Source: Elusimicrobia bacterium UBA4817 | GTDB lineage: Bacteria > Elusimicrobiota > UBA8919 | Direction of reading: 5' to 3' | Assembly: GCA_002402375.1 (NCBI GenBank) | Contig: DHFT01000022.1 | Location: 1 to 41,226, forward strand | DNA length: 41,226 bases | In this document: positions 17,940 to 26,836 of the stretch, in pieces | Position numbering within the stretch: position 1 is the stretch's first letter | Layout: the number at the start of each line of letters is the position of its first letter | Made by a program: the position numbers and the translations under genes | The notes under the pieces: model-generated | Database searches by the model: none | Told to the model about the DNA's origin: nothing | The model's input: the letters and a program-made list of their open reading frames with translations, nothing else

Positions 17940-18110
17940 TTGGTCCGAATTTGGTAAAATAATGAAATAATGGGGACGGAGGTAATTAAAAGGGCAAAAG
18001 CATGTTTTTAGACGGTGACAATATTCCGGATTGAATAATAGTGTCCGTCCCAATTACCCCGCAGGTGGGTATTGAGTGGGGCGGTTCGCAATAATAAAAA
18101 ATAAGCGAGG
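17940..18110. other. Non-coding stretch with an inverted pair of REP-like sequences
   Basis: GGGGACGGAGGTAATTA (17972-17988) faces GTCCGTCCCAATTACC (18043-18058). The two motifs are related to the repeat flanking the RAYT gene at 19236 and may form a REPIN-like hairpin. No gene is seen here apart from the Shine-Dalgarno GAGGTG before 18117. Confidence 0.7.
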
Positions 18111-18116
18111 TGTGAG

Positions 18117-19025
18117 ATGAGAAAAACAATTTTAGCGATGGCAGGGCTTTTGGTTTTTGGCTGGGCAGTGTCGCAGGGGCAAACGTCAACGGAAACGGCG
18201 ACACAAATGCAACAGGGAACAACCGAGCAGGTGCAGTTGGAAGAATATGTGCCGAGAGTAATCATTGAGGGCAAGTGGGGAACGGGTCCGGGGGAGTTTG
18301 GAGTCGCTGAAGGATATCAGATTCTTCCTAAAAAAATAACAGTGGATAATAAAGAAAATATATTTATATTAGATACAGCAAATAGTCGCATTCAAAAATT
18401 TGATAAAAATGGAAAACATTTATTTAGCATTCCTATAAAAAGTTTTCAGAAGAATTGGTATTATGATAAAAATGGACCTATAGCAGGGTCTATAGAAAAG
18501 TATTCTACCGATGTTTGGACTGATGACGAAAACCAACTTTATGTTTTGAATATTCCAAAAGATGATAAAAGAGATATTGAAATATATGAAAACGGGAAAA
18601 CCTTTAAAACACGGATGACTATCAATAAAAAAGAAGTTGAATCTTATAAGAAAGTCAAAAAAAATAATATAATGGGGTTCTTAAAATCTGACCTTATAGA
18701 AAAAAATAAACAAATCATCTTTTTAATAGATAAAAATAAAGTTGAAAAAGAATTAGTTATTACTACTGAAAAAAATCTAGATTCTGTTAAATATTTAGGT
18801 ACAGATATTTGGAATAATATTTATGTGAGATGTAATACGTGGGGAGGACAGTATATCTATAAATATTCTTTTTCACTTAAACTTATAGCAAAAATAAAAA
18901 GCTATGAAGGGACAAAAGATACATTTTTTGAGAGTGATATGGAAATAGATAGTAAGGGCAATATTTATCAATTAGTTACTGAATATCCAACTGTGAGAGT
19001 AATAAAATGGGAAAAGAAAAAATAA
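18117..19025 (+). CDS. Secreted NHL-repeat/beta-propeller-like protein
   Basis: A 302-aa exported protein of unknown specific role. Residues 1-22 form a signal peptide (M-R-K-T-I-L-A-M-A-G-L-L-V-F-G, cut near the Q-G-Q). The region G-K-W-G-T-G-P-G-E-F-G and I-T-V-D-N-K-E-N-I-F-I-L-D-T-A-N-S-R-I-Q-K-F-D-K-N-G-K is a typical NHL blade. Weaker blades follow (D-V-W-T-D-D-E-N-Q-L-Y-V-L, D-I-W-N-N-I-Y-V-R, M-E-I-D-S-K-G-N-I-Y-Q-L). NHL proteins usually act in binding at or outside the cell surface. It is the first gene after the GEMM riboswitch and terminator, so it is the direct target of that control. From about 18330 the base composition becomes markedly A/T-rich, unlike the neighbouring barrel genes, which suggests a separate origin. 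Confidence 0.75.
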   Translation: MRKTILAMAGLLVFGWAVSQGQTSTETATQMQQGTTEQVQLEEYVPRVIIEGKWGTGPGEFGVAEGYQILPKKITVDNKENIFILDTANSRIQKFDKNGKHLFSIPIKSFQKNWYYDKNGPIAGSIEKYSTDVWTDDENQLYVLNIPKDDKRDIEIYENGKTFKTRMTINKKEVESYKKVKKNNIMGFLKSDLIEKNKQIIFLIDKNKVEKELVITTEKNLDSVKYLGTDIWNNIYVRCNTWGGQYIYKYSFSLKLIAKIKSYEGTKDTFFESDMEIDSKGNIYQLVTEYPTVRVIKWEKKK

Positions 19026-19138
19026 AAACACTGGTTTTATTTTTATTAGGTTACCTTTTATTTGGGATTACTGATAGTTATGGATTAACTCGTAATCAAA
19101 TAATAGGGAATGCCGTTCCTTTTACAATTGTGTGGTAA
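19007..19138 (+). pseudogene. Truncated secreted-protein N-terminus (43 codons)
   Basis: The frame starts at the ATG at 19007, overlapping the NHL gene by 19 bases. It encodes a basic-hydrophobic signal peptide (K-I-K-T-L-V-L-F-L-L-G-Y-L-L-F-G-I-T-D-S-Y-G) followed by L-T-R-N-Q-I-I-G-N-A. It stops at 19138, just as GGTAATGG/GGGGAC repeat sequence begins. The natural reading is the 5' end of a small secreted-protein gene whose remainder was lost or displaced by the RAYT/REP region. It could also be a short functional peptide. I do not recognise the family. Confidence 0.5.
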
Positions 19139-19160
19139 TGTGGTAATGGGGACTGGTAAT

Positions 19161-19177
19161 GGGGACGGAGGTAATTA
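19161..19177 (+). repeat. REP-like sequence GGGGACGGAGGTAATTA, left flank of RAYT
   Basis: An exact copy of the 17-base motif, preceded by degenerate GGTAATGGGGACTGGTAATG. It is one of four exact copies in the window (also 17972-17988, and inverted at 19941-19957 and 19968-19984). Confidence 0.85.
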
Positions 19178-19235
19178 ATAATTAAAAAATAAAAAAACTT
19201 AACCGAATAATGTTATAAAAGGAGGACATTACACT

Positions 19236-19928
19236 ATGCCGAGAGTAAAACGGTTCACAATTGAAGATGGCAATTATCATATTTTAAGCAGAGGTCATAA
19301 CAGACAAAGAATCTTTCACAACGACGCTGATTTTGAAAAATATCTGGAGTTGCTGAAAATCAATAAACAAAAATGCGGTGTAAAAATTCATCATTATTCC
19401 CTTATGAGCAATCATATTCACATAATACTCAATTCGCCGACGGGTAAGGCGTTAACAAAAATGATGCGTGGCGTGAATCAAAATTATGCCCAGTATTATC
19501 GCAAAAAATATGGCGGCTGCGGTTACATCTGGCAGGATAGATTTAAGAGTTTTCTGATAGAGAATGGACGCTATTTGCTCATTTCGGGTAGGTATGTTGA
19601 AATAAATTCCGTGATTGCGGGTTTAACGAAATTACCGGAAAGTTATTCTTGGAGCAGTTATCGCGTTTATGCTTTTGGCGAGAAAAATGATATAATTGAA
19701 CCGAATCCTGAATATCTGGGTTTGGCTGAGAATATTAAAACCCGTCAAAAATTATACAGGGAATTTGTTATGGACGGGATTAAAGAAAAAGAGATGCGCT
19801 CCGAAGAACGATTTTTCAGACAGGGTGTTTTTGGTTCAAAAGAGTTCACGGAACAACTAATACATAAGGGTTTGAGTCAAAAATGGTCTCATAGCGGTCA
19901 TCCTTGGAAAAAAAATACGAAAAAATGA
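19236..19928 (+). CDS. REP-associated tyrosine transposase (RAYT, Y1 HUH superfamily)
   Basis: A 230-aa single-strand transposase related to IS200 TnpA but of the domesticated RAYT type. It has the N-terminal N-Y-H-I-L-S-R-G-H-N-R motif and the HUH pair in M-S-N-H-I-H-I-I-L (H-I-H at residues 60-62). A helix around 76-92 (M-R-G-V-N-Q-N-Y-A-Q-Y-Y) carries candidate catalytic tyrosines, followed by W-Q-D-R-F-K-S. The length is normal for RAYTs. The Shine-Dalgarno AAAGGAGG is strong. Copies of GGGGACGGAGGTAATTA flank it, in direct orientation before and inverted after, as REPs flank RAYTs. Its TGA overlaps the start of the SprA-like gene. It likely nicks and moves REP-type sequences rather than a full IS; no tnpB is present. 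Confidence 0.88.
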   Translation: MPRVKRFTIEDGNYHILSRGHNRQRIFHNDADFEKYLELLKINKQKCGVKIHHYSLMSNHIHIILNSPTGKALTKMMRGVNQNYAQYYRKKYGGCGYIWQDRFKSFLIENGRYLLISGRYVEINSVIAGLTKLPESYSWSSYRVYAFGEKNDIIEPNPEYLGLAENIKTRQKLYREFVMDGIKEKEMRSEERFFRQGVFGSKEFTEQLIHKGLSQKWSHSGHPWKKNTKK

Positions 19929-22900
19929 GAAAATTCATTTTAATTACCTCCGTCCCCATTATTTTTTTAATTACCTCCGTCCCCATTATTTTGGGAGAGG
20001 AGTTTGATATTAACGAGTGGAGTCAGATAAGACAGCAGAAGGAAAAAAAGGTCTTCAAAGAGGAAAAGATAGAAACCGCAAAGCCCGATACATTTCAAAT
20101 AAGCACATCCGCCGTCGTGTCGGAGCCCACCGTTCCCCCGCTCCTTTCCGAGGGGATAGAACTTCCTTACGAATCAAAACTCGCCATTTCCGGAAGAAAG
20201 TTTATCGGGATGAAATGGACGACTTCCAAATATCTTCATAAACGGGAAGACGAGAAAACGCAGCCGACTGCGAGCGGGTTTGAATTGTCCCAGCAATTGC
20301 AGGTGCGTGTTAAAGGAACGGTAAAAAGGAAAATTACCGTCAATGTTGATTACGACGATACCGTTGAAAATAAAAAGGACATTTCAATTATGTATAAAGG
20401 CGACCCTGATGAACTGGTTCAGGAGGCGGCGTTCGGCGACATCACGCTTTCGCTTCCGGGAACGGAGTTTGTTTCTTACAACAAGCAGGCGTTCGGCGTG
20501 ATGGCAAAACTGAAGCATAAGAGTGCGAATTTTTATGGTGTTTTTTCGCGAACCAAAGGGACTACCGAGACAAAGCGGTTCCGCGGTTCAACCACTTTTG
20601 AAAAAAAAGACATCAGCGATACAAGTTATTTGAGACGGAAATATTATAAACTCGCACTTGACCCGTCCCATCTTCCCATAAAACCCGGCAGCGAAAAAAT
20701 ATATGTTGACGATAAAAATGGCGACAACAATAAAATTCTTACATCCACAATCACCGTATCAAAATACGGTGCAGGCAGTTCAACTTTTTCCGCGACCTGC
20801 GATCTTTTATATCCCGGAAGCGATTACACCATTGATTACGAGCGGGGCGTGCTCGTTTTCAGAAAATCAATCGGGCAGAATTATGTTATAGCGGTTGATT
20901 ATGAGAAAAAAGACGGAACAAGAGTAATAGATGATAGTCCTGCGGCCTCATTCAAACTGCTCAAAGACGAGACGGAAACGCTCGGCTATGAGCTTAAAAA
21001 TTATTATTCAATAGGAAGAACAAAAATTATTCGTGATGATAACAGAGGCAATTTTATATTCAGAGTTCGGGATTTAAACTTAACCGATGTGCTAAAAATA
21101 GGCACAACGGATGTCGCATATCCGCAATTTGTTGAGGTGGATTTTGAAGCCGGAATTTTTAGATTTACCGACGGAGCGGGCAACGACAGAGAGCCGTTTC
21201 CCGTCAATACATATACGCCCGGCTCGCCAAAAAATTACATAATTTATCTTGAATATAAATACAGAGCGAAAAATTATCTTGTAAGAGCCAATATAGTCCC
21301 GCAGTCAGAAAAAATCATTATGGACGGTCAAACGCTGCTCAGGGATATTGACTACTTTATGGATTACGATTCCGGATTTATCACATTTTTGAACGAGGAA
21401 AAAATAACAGACACTACCGTTATAGATATAACTTACGAATGGGCGCCGTTCGGAGGGCAGATGGACCAGACGGTCGTCGGCACCCGTCTTGAATATGCCC
21501 CGTATAGTAACTTTTCTTTCGGTTCAACCTTTTTATATAATTTTCCGGCGAAGCCCCAAACATCCCCGGATGTCCGTTCAACTCCCGAGAGCATTTCCGT
21601 CTATGAATTTGATACGAAGGTTTCATTCAGCGATTTGCCGCTTCATCCGTCATTTTCCGGCGAATATGCCTCCAGCGTCCGGAATCCCAACATTTTCGGA
21701 AACGCTTTAATTGAAAATATGGAAGGCATTAAACAGGCGGATACGATGTCTTCCGACGACGATTCCTGGAAATACTCCGCAAATATATCCGCGGATGTAA
21801 CTGCAACCGGCTCAATTTACTGGACAAATGTGGATGTCACCGCCGGCGAGATTAATCCGTCGGTGCCAGAAGACGAAAGGGATACCAAACAACAGGTTCT
21901 GAATGTTTCATATAAACTCAATCCGAACAAAGAGGCGTCAATTATTTATTCTATTTCCCGTCTCGGCGTTGACTACACAAAAAAACTTTTTCTGGATTTC
22001 TGGATGAACGGAGATAATTCCGGCGACGAGATTACATTTTCAATCGGTTCGTTAAACGAGGATTCCGACGGCGACCAAGTGATGGATACGGAGGATAAAA
22101 ACTCCGACGGGATATTAAATCCGGGCGAGGATACGGGAATTGCGTTCAATCATCCCGACGGCAGCGTAACAACAATAGGTGCGGATAACGGAAAAATTGA
22201 CACCGAGGATTTGGACGGCGACGGCGTTTTGAGGCGTAACGATAACATTCTCGGCAGTTTCAATACGGCGACTTTCACAAATACCGACGGGACGGTTGGC
22301 TTTAAGGACGATGGCGGGACAAATCATACAAGTATAGATTTTAGCGGCTGGAAACATTTTATCGTTCCTTTGGGAGATGTAACGACATGGGAAACTGCGA
22401 AACAGATACGCCTTACGGTGAAGTCGCCGCTTGGAAATTCCGCATATCGCACCGTGCAATTATCGGATGTTTCAATAGTAGGAAACAAATGGGAAAAGCC
22501 GACCGTTTTTGGAACCGGCGAAATGGTTGTCTCCGCCATAAACAACATTGATAACACCGGCTATACGCCGCTTTACAGTTATTTTCCGTCTATCTACAAA
22601 GACCTTTACAATCTTGCAAGCACCGACCTATCCGGTAAAAAGGAACAGGCACTTCAATTAAAATATACCCTTGAAAGCGGTTCTACCGCGACCACAAAAT
22701 CCGTTTTTTCCCGTGCGGCGGATTATTCAAAACACAAGGAACTGACATATTATTTGTGGGGTGGTAAAGGACCCGATGAATACATAGCAAAAGGTTCAAC
22801 ATTTACAATTCAGTTTGGTGCAGAATCGGCTTATTTTGAACATACTATATTTGTAGACCCTAAGTGGGTCGGATGGAAAAAATTAACACTGAAATTTGTT

Positions 22901-25117
22901 GACCTGAATGGTGATTCAAAACCGGACACTGTCACCGCCGCCGAAGGAACGATGAACATCGTCGGCAATCCAACGCTTACAAATATTTCTCAGATAAAAG
23001 TACTGCTCAAAAACGAAACCGGCTCAAAAATTGACAACGGTGAAATATGGCTTGACGAAATTTATCTTGATGAGCCGTGGAAAATTACCGGCTATGCCAA
23101 CAGATATAACGCCGATTTTTCAGTTACAAATTGGGCATCCTTCGGCGGAAAATTTAAGTTTGTCAACCGTGATTTTCAAACGCTGACGACCCAGATTTCA
23201 AATCAGGATTCCGAGGAAATATCCGGTTATTTCAATATGCCGCAGTTGTGGCTGTTGAAGCCGGAATTTTTAAGATGGCTCGCTGTGCCAGTAAATACAT
23301 CCGTTTCAAGAACCGTTACCGTAACACCGTCTGCAATTCAGACCGGCGACCCGAACCTTGTTTCAATTTTGGATGAAGGAAAGGTTACTACAATTTCCGG
23401 AAATAGTTCAACCTCCATAACGATACAAAAATTTCCCCGTCTCGGTGCATCGTATTCGCGAGCAATTACCGAGTCAAATCTTTTAATTCAACGGGATGAA
23501 ACGAATACTGCAAACGGCACTTTTGATTATACAAATCCGCTTAAACTTTATGTAACACCCAACGACCTTTCGGCGTCTTATTCACGTTCGGATGCGTTCA
23601 GAGGTAAGCCGCTTGAAAAATCTGCTGATTTCCCCGACCTGTTTCATTTCACGACCAATTGGTATCTTCAGACATATACGCAGGATTATTCCGGCAAGAC
23701 ATCTTGGACACCGCTCGGCTGGTTTGACGATTGGTTCGGAGTAAAACCTTTTTCAAATCTGTCGCTGACGCCATCATATAAGTTTTCCGTCACCCGTGAG
23801 AAAAAGCGGCTTATTGACGAAATAGAGACGGACTATCCGAAAAATGATTCGCAAACCGCATCGCTTTCAACATCTTTCCGAGTATTTTCCTGGTTACAGC
23901 CGTCGGCATCCTATAATTCCGGAATAACCCAGACATATAATTTGACCATATCTACCGTCCCGCTTAAAACCAGTGCCACCGGTGAGATAGAAGCAAAAAC
24001 CAAAACGGTTGTCAGGACATCCGGCGGAAATGTTTCCGTTTCGCTGACGCCGCGAGATATAGTCAATTTTGCTCCGCTCAATTCGCTGTCGTTAAATTCT
24101 TCTTATGAACTCGCCGACGGAGACAATTACAAAGATGTTGATAAAGAGGAATATGTCTACAACAAATTGTTCGTAAGAGAAAAATTGAATGAGAGAAGTT
24201 TGTCGGTCAGAAACATAATTACCGGGAAAAGGGAATCGCTTACATTGTCGGACACCGTCCGCGGAAATGCCAGATATTCGCCGTTTGAATTTTTAGATTT
24301 CAGGGGCCGCCTGTCGCCGATAAAAGCCATCACGACAACTTCCGCATATTCAAAAACGGATAGAAAAAGCGAGACCACCGGCACGCAGAGTCAGACGATA
24401 ACTCTGAATTGGCCGGATGTAACGGCGTCCGTTCCCGACACCGAAAAATTTTTCTTTATTGAAAAGTATGTTTCGGATACGCAGGTCAATTTGAGATATA
24501 CAAAGAGAACCACTGACGATTATGCCTTTGACGAAAAAACAACATTCGCAAGGAGTATTTCCAATTCCTACGATTACAGATTCAATTTCATAAAAAAGTT
24601 TGATTGTTTTACTTCTTACAGCGTTTCCACCAATTTAGGCGAAGATGTCAAGCAGAAAAAAATCACCGCCGACGGCAAATCGCAGTCGGCCGCATTTCAG
24701 TTCGGTTATAGATGGAACGATTGGCGGTTCACTCCGAGATACGACTGGAGCAAGGCGACAGAAGTGGACGGGACTCCGAAAACCACCAGGGATTCGGAAA
24801 GCCAGACGGTAACACTCGGCGTAAATTATGATGTTTCTAAACCGATAACATGGAAAATTCCGTTTTCATCAAAAATACTTGACCTCAAGAATCGGTTTAC
24901 GATGACGAGCAATCTTAAATACGCAAAAAATACCGACAAAATAGTTGAAAGCAATAATACCGATACTTATTCAATGTCTTTAAGCGGCGATTATACGATT
25001 TCCGACAATTTGCGGGTCAATTTGGGTTCCTCCGGCAGTTATTTTAAGAACAGAAAAAGAAAGCAGGATGATTATTATTCAATGGAAATTTCCTCGTCGC
25101 TGACCATTACATTCTGA
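19925..25117 (+). CDS. Giant SprA-like outer-membrane protein (putative type IX-like translocon)
   Basis: A 1730-aa exported protein. The proposed ATG at 19925 overlaps the RAYT stop. The signal peptide M-R-K-F-I-L-I-T-S-V-P-I-I-F-L-I-T-S-V-P is encoded by two inverted REP-like units. After a linker, residues about 75-330 resemble the SprA N-terminal region: G-R-K-F-I-G-M-K, L-Q-V-R-V-K-G-T-V, V-N-V-D-Y-D-D-T, and A-F-G-D-I-T-L-S-L-P-G-T-E-F-V-S-Y-N-K. Repeated I-D-Y-E-R-G-V-L-V-F-type beta units follow. A Ca-binding-like Asp-rich stretch occurs near 700-765 (D-S-D-G-D-Q-V-M-D-T-E-D-K). The last about 600 residues alternate as many amphipathic strands and end I-T-F, an OM barrel terminus. Bacteroidetes SprA is longer (about 2400 aa). 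Translocon function is inference. Confidence 0.75.
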   Translation: MRKFILITSVPIIFLITSVPIILGEEFDINEWSQIRQQKEKKVFKEEKIETAKPDTFQISTSAVVSEPTVPPLLSEGIELPYESKLAISGRKFIGMKWTTSKYLHKREDEKTQPTASGFELSQQLQVRVKGTVKRKITVNVDYDDTVENKKDISIMYKGDPDELVQEAAFGDITLSLPGTEFVSYNKQAFGVMAKLKHKSANFYGVFSRTKGTTETKRFRGSTTFEKKDISDTSYLRRKYYKLALDPSHLPIKPGSEKIYVDDKNGDNNKILTSTITVSKYGAGSSTFSATCDLLYPGSDYTIDYERGVLVFRKSIGQNYVIAVDYEKKDGTRVIDDSPAASFKLLKDETETLGYELKNYYSIGRTKIIRDDNRGNFIFRVRDLNLTDVLKIGTTDVAYPQFVEVDFEAGIFRFTDGAGNDREPFPVNTYTPGSPKNYIIYLEYKYRAKNYLVRANIVPQSEKIIMDGQTLLRDIDYFMDYDSGFITFLNEEKITDTTVIDITYEWAPFGGQMDQTVVGTRLEYAPYSNFSFGSTFLYNFPAKPQTSPDVRSTPESISVYEFDTKVSFSDLPLHPSFSGEYASSVRNPNIFGNALIENMEGIKQADTMSSDDDSWKYSANISADVTATGSIYWTNVDVTAGEINPSVPEDERDTKQQVLNVSYKLNPNKEASIIYSISRLGVDYTKKLFLDFWMNGDNSGDEITFSIGSLNEDSDGDQVMDTEDKNSDGILNPGEDTGIAFNHPDGSVTTIGADNGKIDTEDLDGDGVLRRNDNILGSFNTATFTNTDGTVGFKDDGGTNHTSIDFSGWKHFIVPLGDVTTWETAKQIRLTVKSPLGNSAYRTVQLSDVSIVGNKWEKPTVFGTGEMVVSAINNIDNTGYTPLYSYFPSIYKDLYNLASTDLSGKKEQALQLKYTLESGSTATTKSVFSRAADYSKHKELTYYLWGGKGPDEYIAKGSTFTIQFGAESAYFEHTIFVDPKWVGWKKLTLKFVDLNGDSKPDTVTAAEGTMNIVGNPTLTNISQIKVLLKNETGSKIDNGEIWLDEIYLDEPWKITGYANRYNADFSVTNWASFGGKFKFVNRDFQTLTTQISNQDSEEISGYFNMPQLWLLKPEFLRWLAVPVNTSVSRTVTVTPSAIQTGDPNLVSILDEGKVTTISGNSSTSITIQKFPRLGASYSRAITESNLLIQRDETNTANGTFDYTNPLKLYVTPNDLSASYSRSDAFRGKPLEKSADFPDLFHFTTNWYLQTYTQDYSGKTSWTPLGWFDDWFGVKPFSNLSLTPSYKFSVTREKKRLIDEIETDYPKNDSQTASLSTSFRVFSWLQPSASYNSGITQTYNLTISTVPLKTSATGEIEAKTKTVVRTSGGNVSVSLTPRDIVNFAPLNSLSLNSSYELADGDNYKDVDKEEYVYNKLFVREKLNERSLSVRNIITGKRESLTLSDTVRGNARYSPFEFLDFRGRLSPIKAITTTSAYSKTDRKSETTGTQSQTITLNWPDVTASVPDTEKFFFIEKYVSDTQVNLRYTKRTTDDYAFDEKTTFARSISNSYDYRFNFIKKFDCFTSYSVSTNLGEDVKQKKITADGKSQSAAFQFGYRWNDWRFTPRYDWSKATEVDGTPKTTRDSESQTVTLGVNYDVSKPITWKIPFSSKILDLKNRFTMTSNLKYAKNTDKIVESNNTDTYSMSLSGDYTISDNLRVNLGSSGSYFKNRKRKQDDYYSMEISSSLTITF
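19941..19984 (-). repeat. Two REP-like copies encoding a signal peptide
   Basis: TAATTACCTCCGTCCCC occurs at 19941-19957 and again at 19968-19984, each followed by ATTATTTT. In the SprA-like frame each unit reads L-I-T-S-V-P-I-I, which builds the hydrophobic core of the signal peptide. Confidence 0.9.
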
Positions 25118-25126
25118 TTTTTTTGC

Positions 25127-25155
25127 TTGACTTTTGTTCTCAATCTTTGTAATAT
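25127..25155 (+). promoter_or_regulatory. Predicted sigma70-type promoter for gap
   Basis: TTGACT (25127-25132), a 17-base spacer and TAATAT (25150-25155), right after the SprA-like stop codon. It would start the glycolytic transcript near 25162. Confidence 0.8.
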
Positions 25156-25161
25156 AAAATA

Positions 25162-25178
25162 CATCAACCGTGTTGATG
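25162..25178. promoter_or_regulatory. Dyad symmetry at the predicted gap transcription start
   Basis: CATCAAC-CGT-GTTGATG is a perfect 7-bp inverted repeat whose left edge falls about 7 bases after the -10 box. It could be a repressor operator or a 5'-end mRNA stem-loop; the sequence cannot separate the two. Confidence 0.55.
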
Positions 25179-25189
25179 CACACTGCAAA

Positions 25190-25221
25190 AGATAGTAGAA
25201 AGTAGAAAGGGTTTTAACCCT
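25190..25221. repeat. Short AGTAGAA heptamers and palindrome
   Basis: Two AGTAGAA units are followed by the perfect palindrome AGGGTT-TT-AACCCT (25208-25221). This is a reduced member of the spacer-element family in the gap leader. Confidence 0.6.
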
Positions 25222-25267
25222 GCGAAAGGTAACTTTTGGTTGGAAAATTTTTAATGGAGGTATTTTT

Positions 25268-26314
25268 ATGCGTGTAGGTATTAACGGTTTTGGCAGGATC
25301 GGGCGGCTGGTGGCAAGGGCGATACTGGAGAAAAACAGCAAGAATATAGAACTGGTTGCTGTGAACGATTTGTTTGATGCAAAGACGAATGCGCATCTTC
25401 TGAAATATGATTCTGTTCACGGTCAGTTCCCGGGAGATGTAAAAGCGACCGGCGAGGATGAAATTTCCGTCAACGGTAAAAAAATCAAAGTTCTTAAAAA
25501 GAAAGACCCGTCGGAACTTCCATGGAAAGAATTTGGGGTTGAGATAGTTGTTGAGTCAACCGGACTTTTCACAGTGAAAAAAGACGGTGTTAACAAAAAA
25601 GGCAAAGAGGTAAAAGGTGCGGAAAATCACATCACCAAAGGCGGTGCGAAAAAAGTAATCATTTCCGCTCCGGCGGAGGGCGAGGACATAACTATCGTGC
25701 TCGGCGTCAACGAGGATAAATACGACCCCAAAAATCACAATGTTGTTTCAAATGCGTCCTGCACTACTAATTGTCTCGCTCCTGTGTCAAAGGTATTAAA
25801 CGACGTGTGGGGAATAGAAAAAGGTCTTATGAATACAATCCACGCTTACACTAACGACCAGAGAATACAGGATACGGCGCATTCGGACCTGCGCCGCGCC
25901 CGCGCCGCAGCCGTTTCAATGATACCTACTTCAACCGGCGCCGCAAAAGCAATCGGGCTTGTGATTCCGGAGTTAAAAGGCAAACTTGACGGTTTTTCAA
26001 TCCGTGTTCCTTCGCCGAACGTTTCCGTCGTGGATTTAACCGCGCTGTTAAAGAAAAAAGCAACCGCTGAAGAAATAAATGCGGAAATTAAAAAAGCGGC
26101 AGAGGGAAAAATGAAAGGAATTCTCGGATACACTGATGAGCCGCTTGTTTCAATTGACTTCAACCACAACCCGCTGTCGTCAATATTTGACTCAAAAATA
26201 ACCAAAGTTATAGACGGCAATTTTGTGAAGGTTCTTGCGTGGTACGACAACGAGTGGGGATATTCAAACAGGGTTGTAGACCTTATTGAGTTTATGATTG
26301 ACAAAGGAATATAA
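25268..26314 (+). CDS. gap: Glyceraldehyde-3-phosphate dehydrogenase
   Basis: Oxidises and phosphorylates glyceraldehyde-3-P to 1,3-bisphosphoglycerate with NAD(P) in glycolysis. It is 348 aa, slightly longer than the usual 330-340. Seen: the NAD motif G-F-G-R-I-G-R at residues 7-13, the active-site S-N-A-S-C-T-T-N-C with nucleophile Cys165, H-A-Y-T-N-D-Q, R-R-A-R-A-A-A, and the C-terminal W-Y-D-N-E-W-G-Y-S-N-R. The Shine-Dalgarno GGAGGT stands 6 bases before the ATG. It is the first gene of a gap-pgk-apgM block, driven by a clear promoter, and has an inserted hicBA module directly behind it. Confidence 0.97.
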   Translation: MRVGINGFGRIGRLVARAILEKNSKNIELVAVNDLFDAKTNAHLLKYDSVHGQFPGDVKATGEDEISVNGKKIKVLKKKDPSELPWKEFGVEIVVESTGLFTVKKDGVNKKGKEVKGAENHITKGGAKKVIISAPAEGEDITIVLGVNEDKYDPKNHNVVSNASCTTNCLAPVSKVLNDVWGIEKGLMNTIHAYTNDQRIQDTAHSDLRRARAAAVSMIPTSTGAAKAIGLVIPELKGKLDGFSIRVPSPNVSVVDLTALLKKKATAEEINAEIKKAAEGKMKGILGYTDEPLVSIDFNHNPLSSIFDSKITKVIDGNFVKVLAWYDNEWGYSNRVVDLIEFMIDKGI

Positions 26315-26330
26315 TTTTCACGGAGGGAAA

Positions 26331-26600
26331 ATGGGACGAAAAGATAGGGTAAAAGAAACCGCTGTTTTGTATAAAGTAAAAAAACCATCTAAAAAATTTT
26401 CGGTTGTAATTGAAAAAGATACATCCGGATATTTTGCTTTTTGCCCGGAATTACAGGGATGTTATACACAAGGCGAAACATATGAAGAAGCGATGAGCAA
26501 TATAAAGGATGCTATTGAATTACATATAGAAGACCGTCTTAAAAACAACGAAGAAATTCTGCTTACAAAAGAAATTAGTTTGACAACCGTTGAGATATGA
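26331..26600 (+). CDS. hicB: HicB-type antitoxin
   Basis: An 89-aa antitoxin of a HicBA toxin-antitoxin pair. The start at 26331 is chosen for the GGAGGG 5 bases upstream; a longer frame from 26298 overlaps gap. The partial RNase H-like fold is seen as F-S-V-V-I-E-K-D-T-S-G-Y-F-A-F-C-P-E-L-Q-G-C with the G-E-T-Y-E-E-A-x-x-N-I-K-D-A-I helix, the HicB hallmark. No separate DNA-binding domain is obvious, although the N-terminal basic stretch may contribute. It overlaps hicA by 4 bases. The order, antitoxin first, is common for hicBA. Confidence 0.88.
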   Translation: MGRKDRVKETAVLYKVKKPSKKFSVVIEKDTSGYFAFCPELQGCYTQGETYEEAMSNIKDAIELHIEDRLKNNEEILLTKEISLTTVEI

Positions 26601-26818
26601 AATTACCGAGAATTACAGCAAAAGAAACATTAAAAATTGTGGAAAAACTCGGGTTTATTCTTGTTCGTCAAAGCGGTAGTCATAAAATATACAGAAATTC
26701 CGAAGGCAAACGTCTCACAATTCCGTTTCATTCCGGGAAAATTATACATCCAAAAGTTTTAAAAAGTATTATTACGGATTGTAATTTAACCGTTGAAGAA
26801 TTTTTGAAATATCTATAA
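26597..26818 (+). CDS. hicA: HicA-type mRNA interferase toxin
   Basis: A 73-aa double-stranded-RNA-binding-fold toxin that cleaves mRNA when free of HicB. The key R-Q-S-G-S-H-K segment has the catalytic His at residue 29. It is preceded by the I-V-E-K-L-G-F helix end and followed by basic beta strands and a V-L-K-S-I-I-T-D-C-N-L-T helix. The start overlaps the hicB stop (ATGA). It ends 18 bases before pgk, so the pair is embedded within the glycolytic operon and is probably co-transcribed from the gap promoter. Confidence 0.88.
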   Translation: MKLPRITAKETLKIVEKLGFILVRQSGSHKIYRNSEGKRLTIPFHSGKIIHPKVLKSIITDCNLTVEEFLKYL

Positions 26819-26836
26819 TTTTGGGAGGTATCAAAA

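Noticed and set aside
19236..19928. Complete IS200/IS605 element
   Set aside because: No tnpB/iscB and no subterminal hairpins of an IS; the protein and flanking short repeats fit a RAYT instead.
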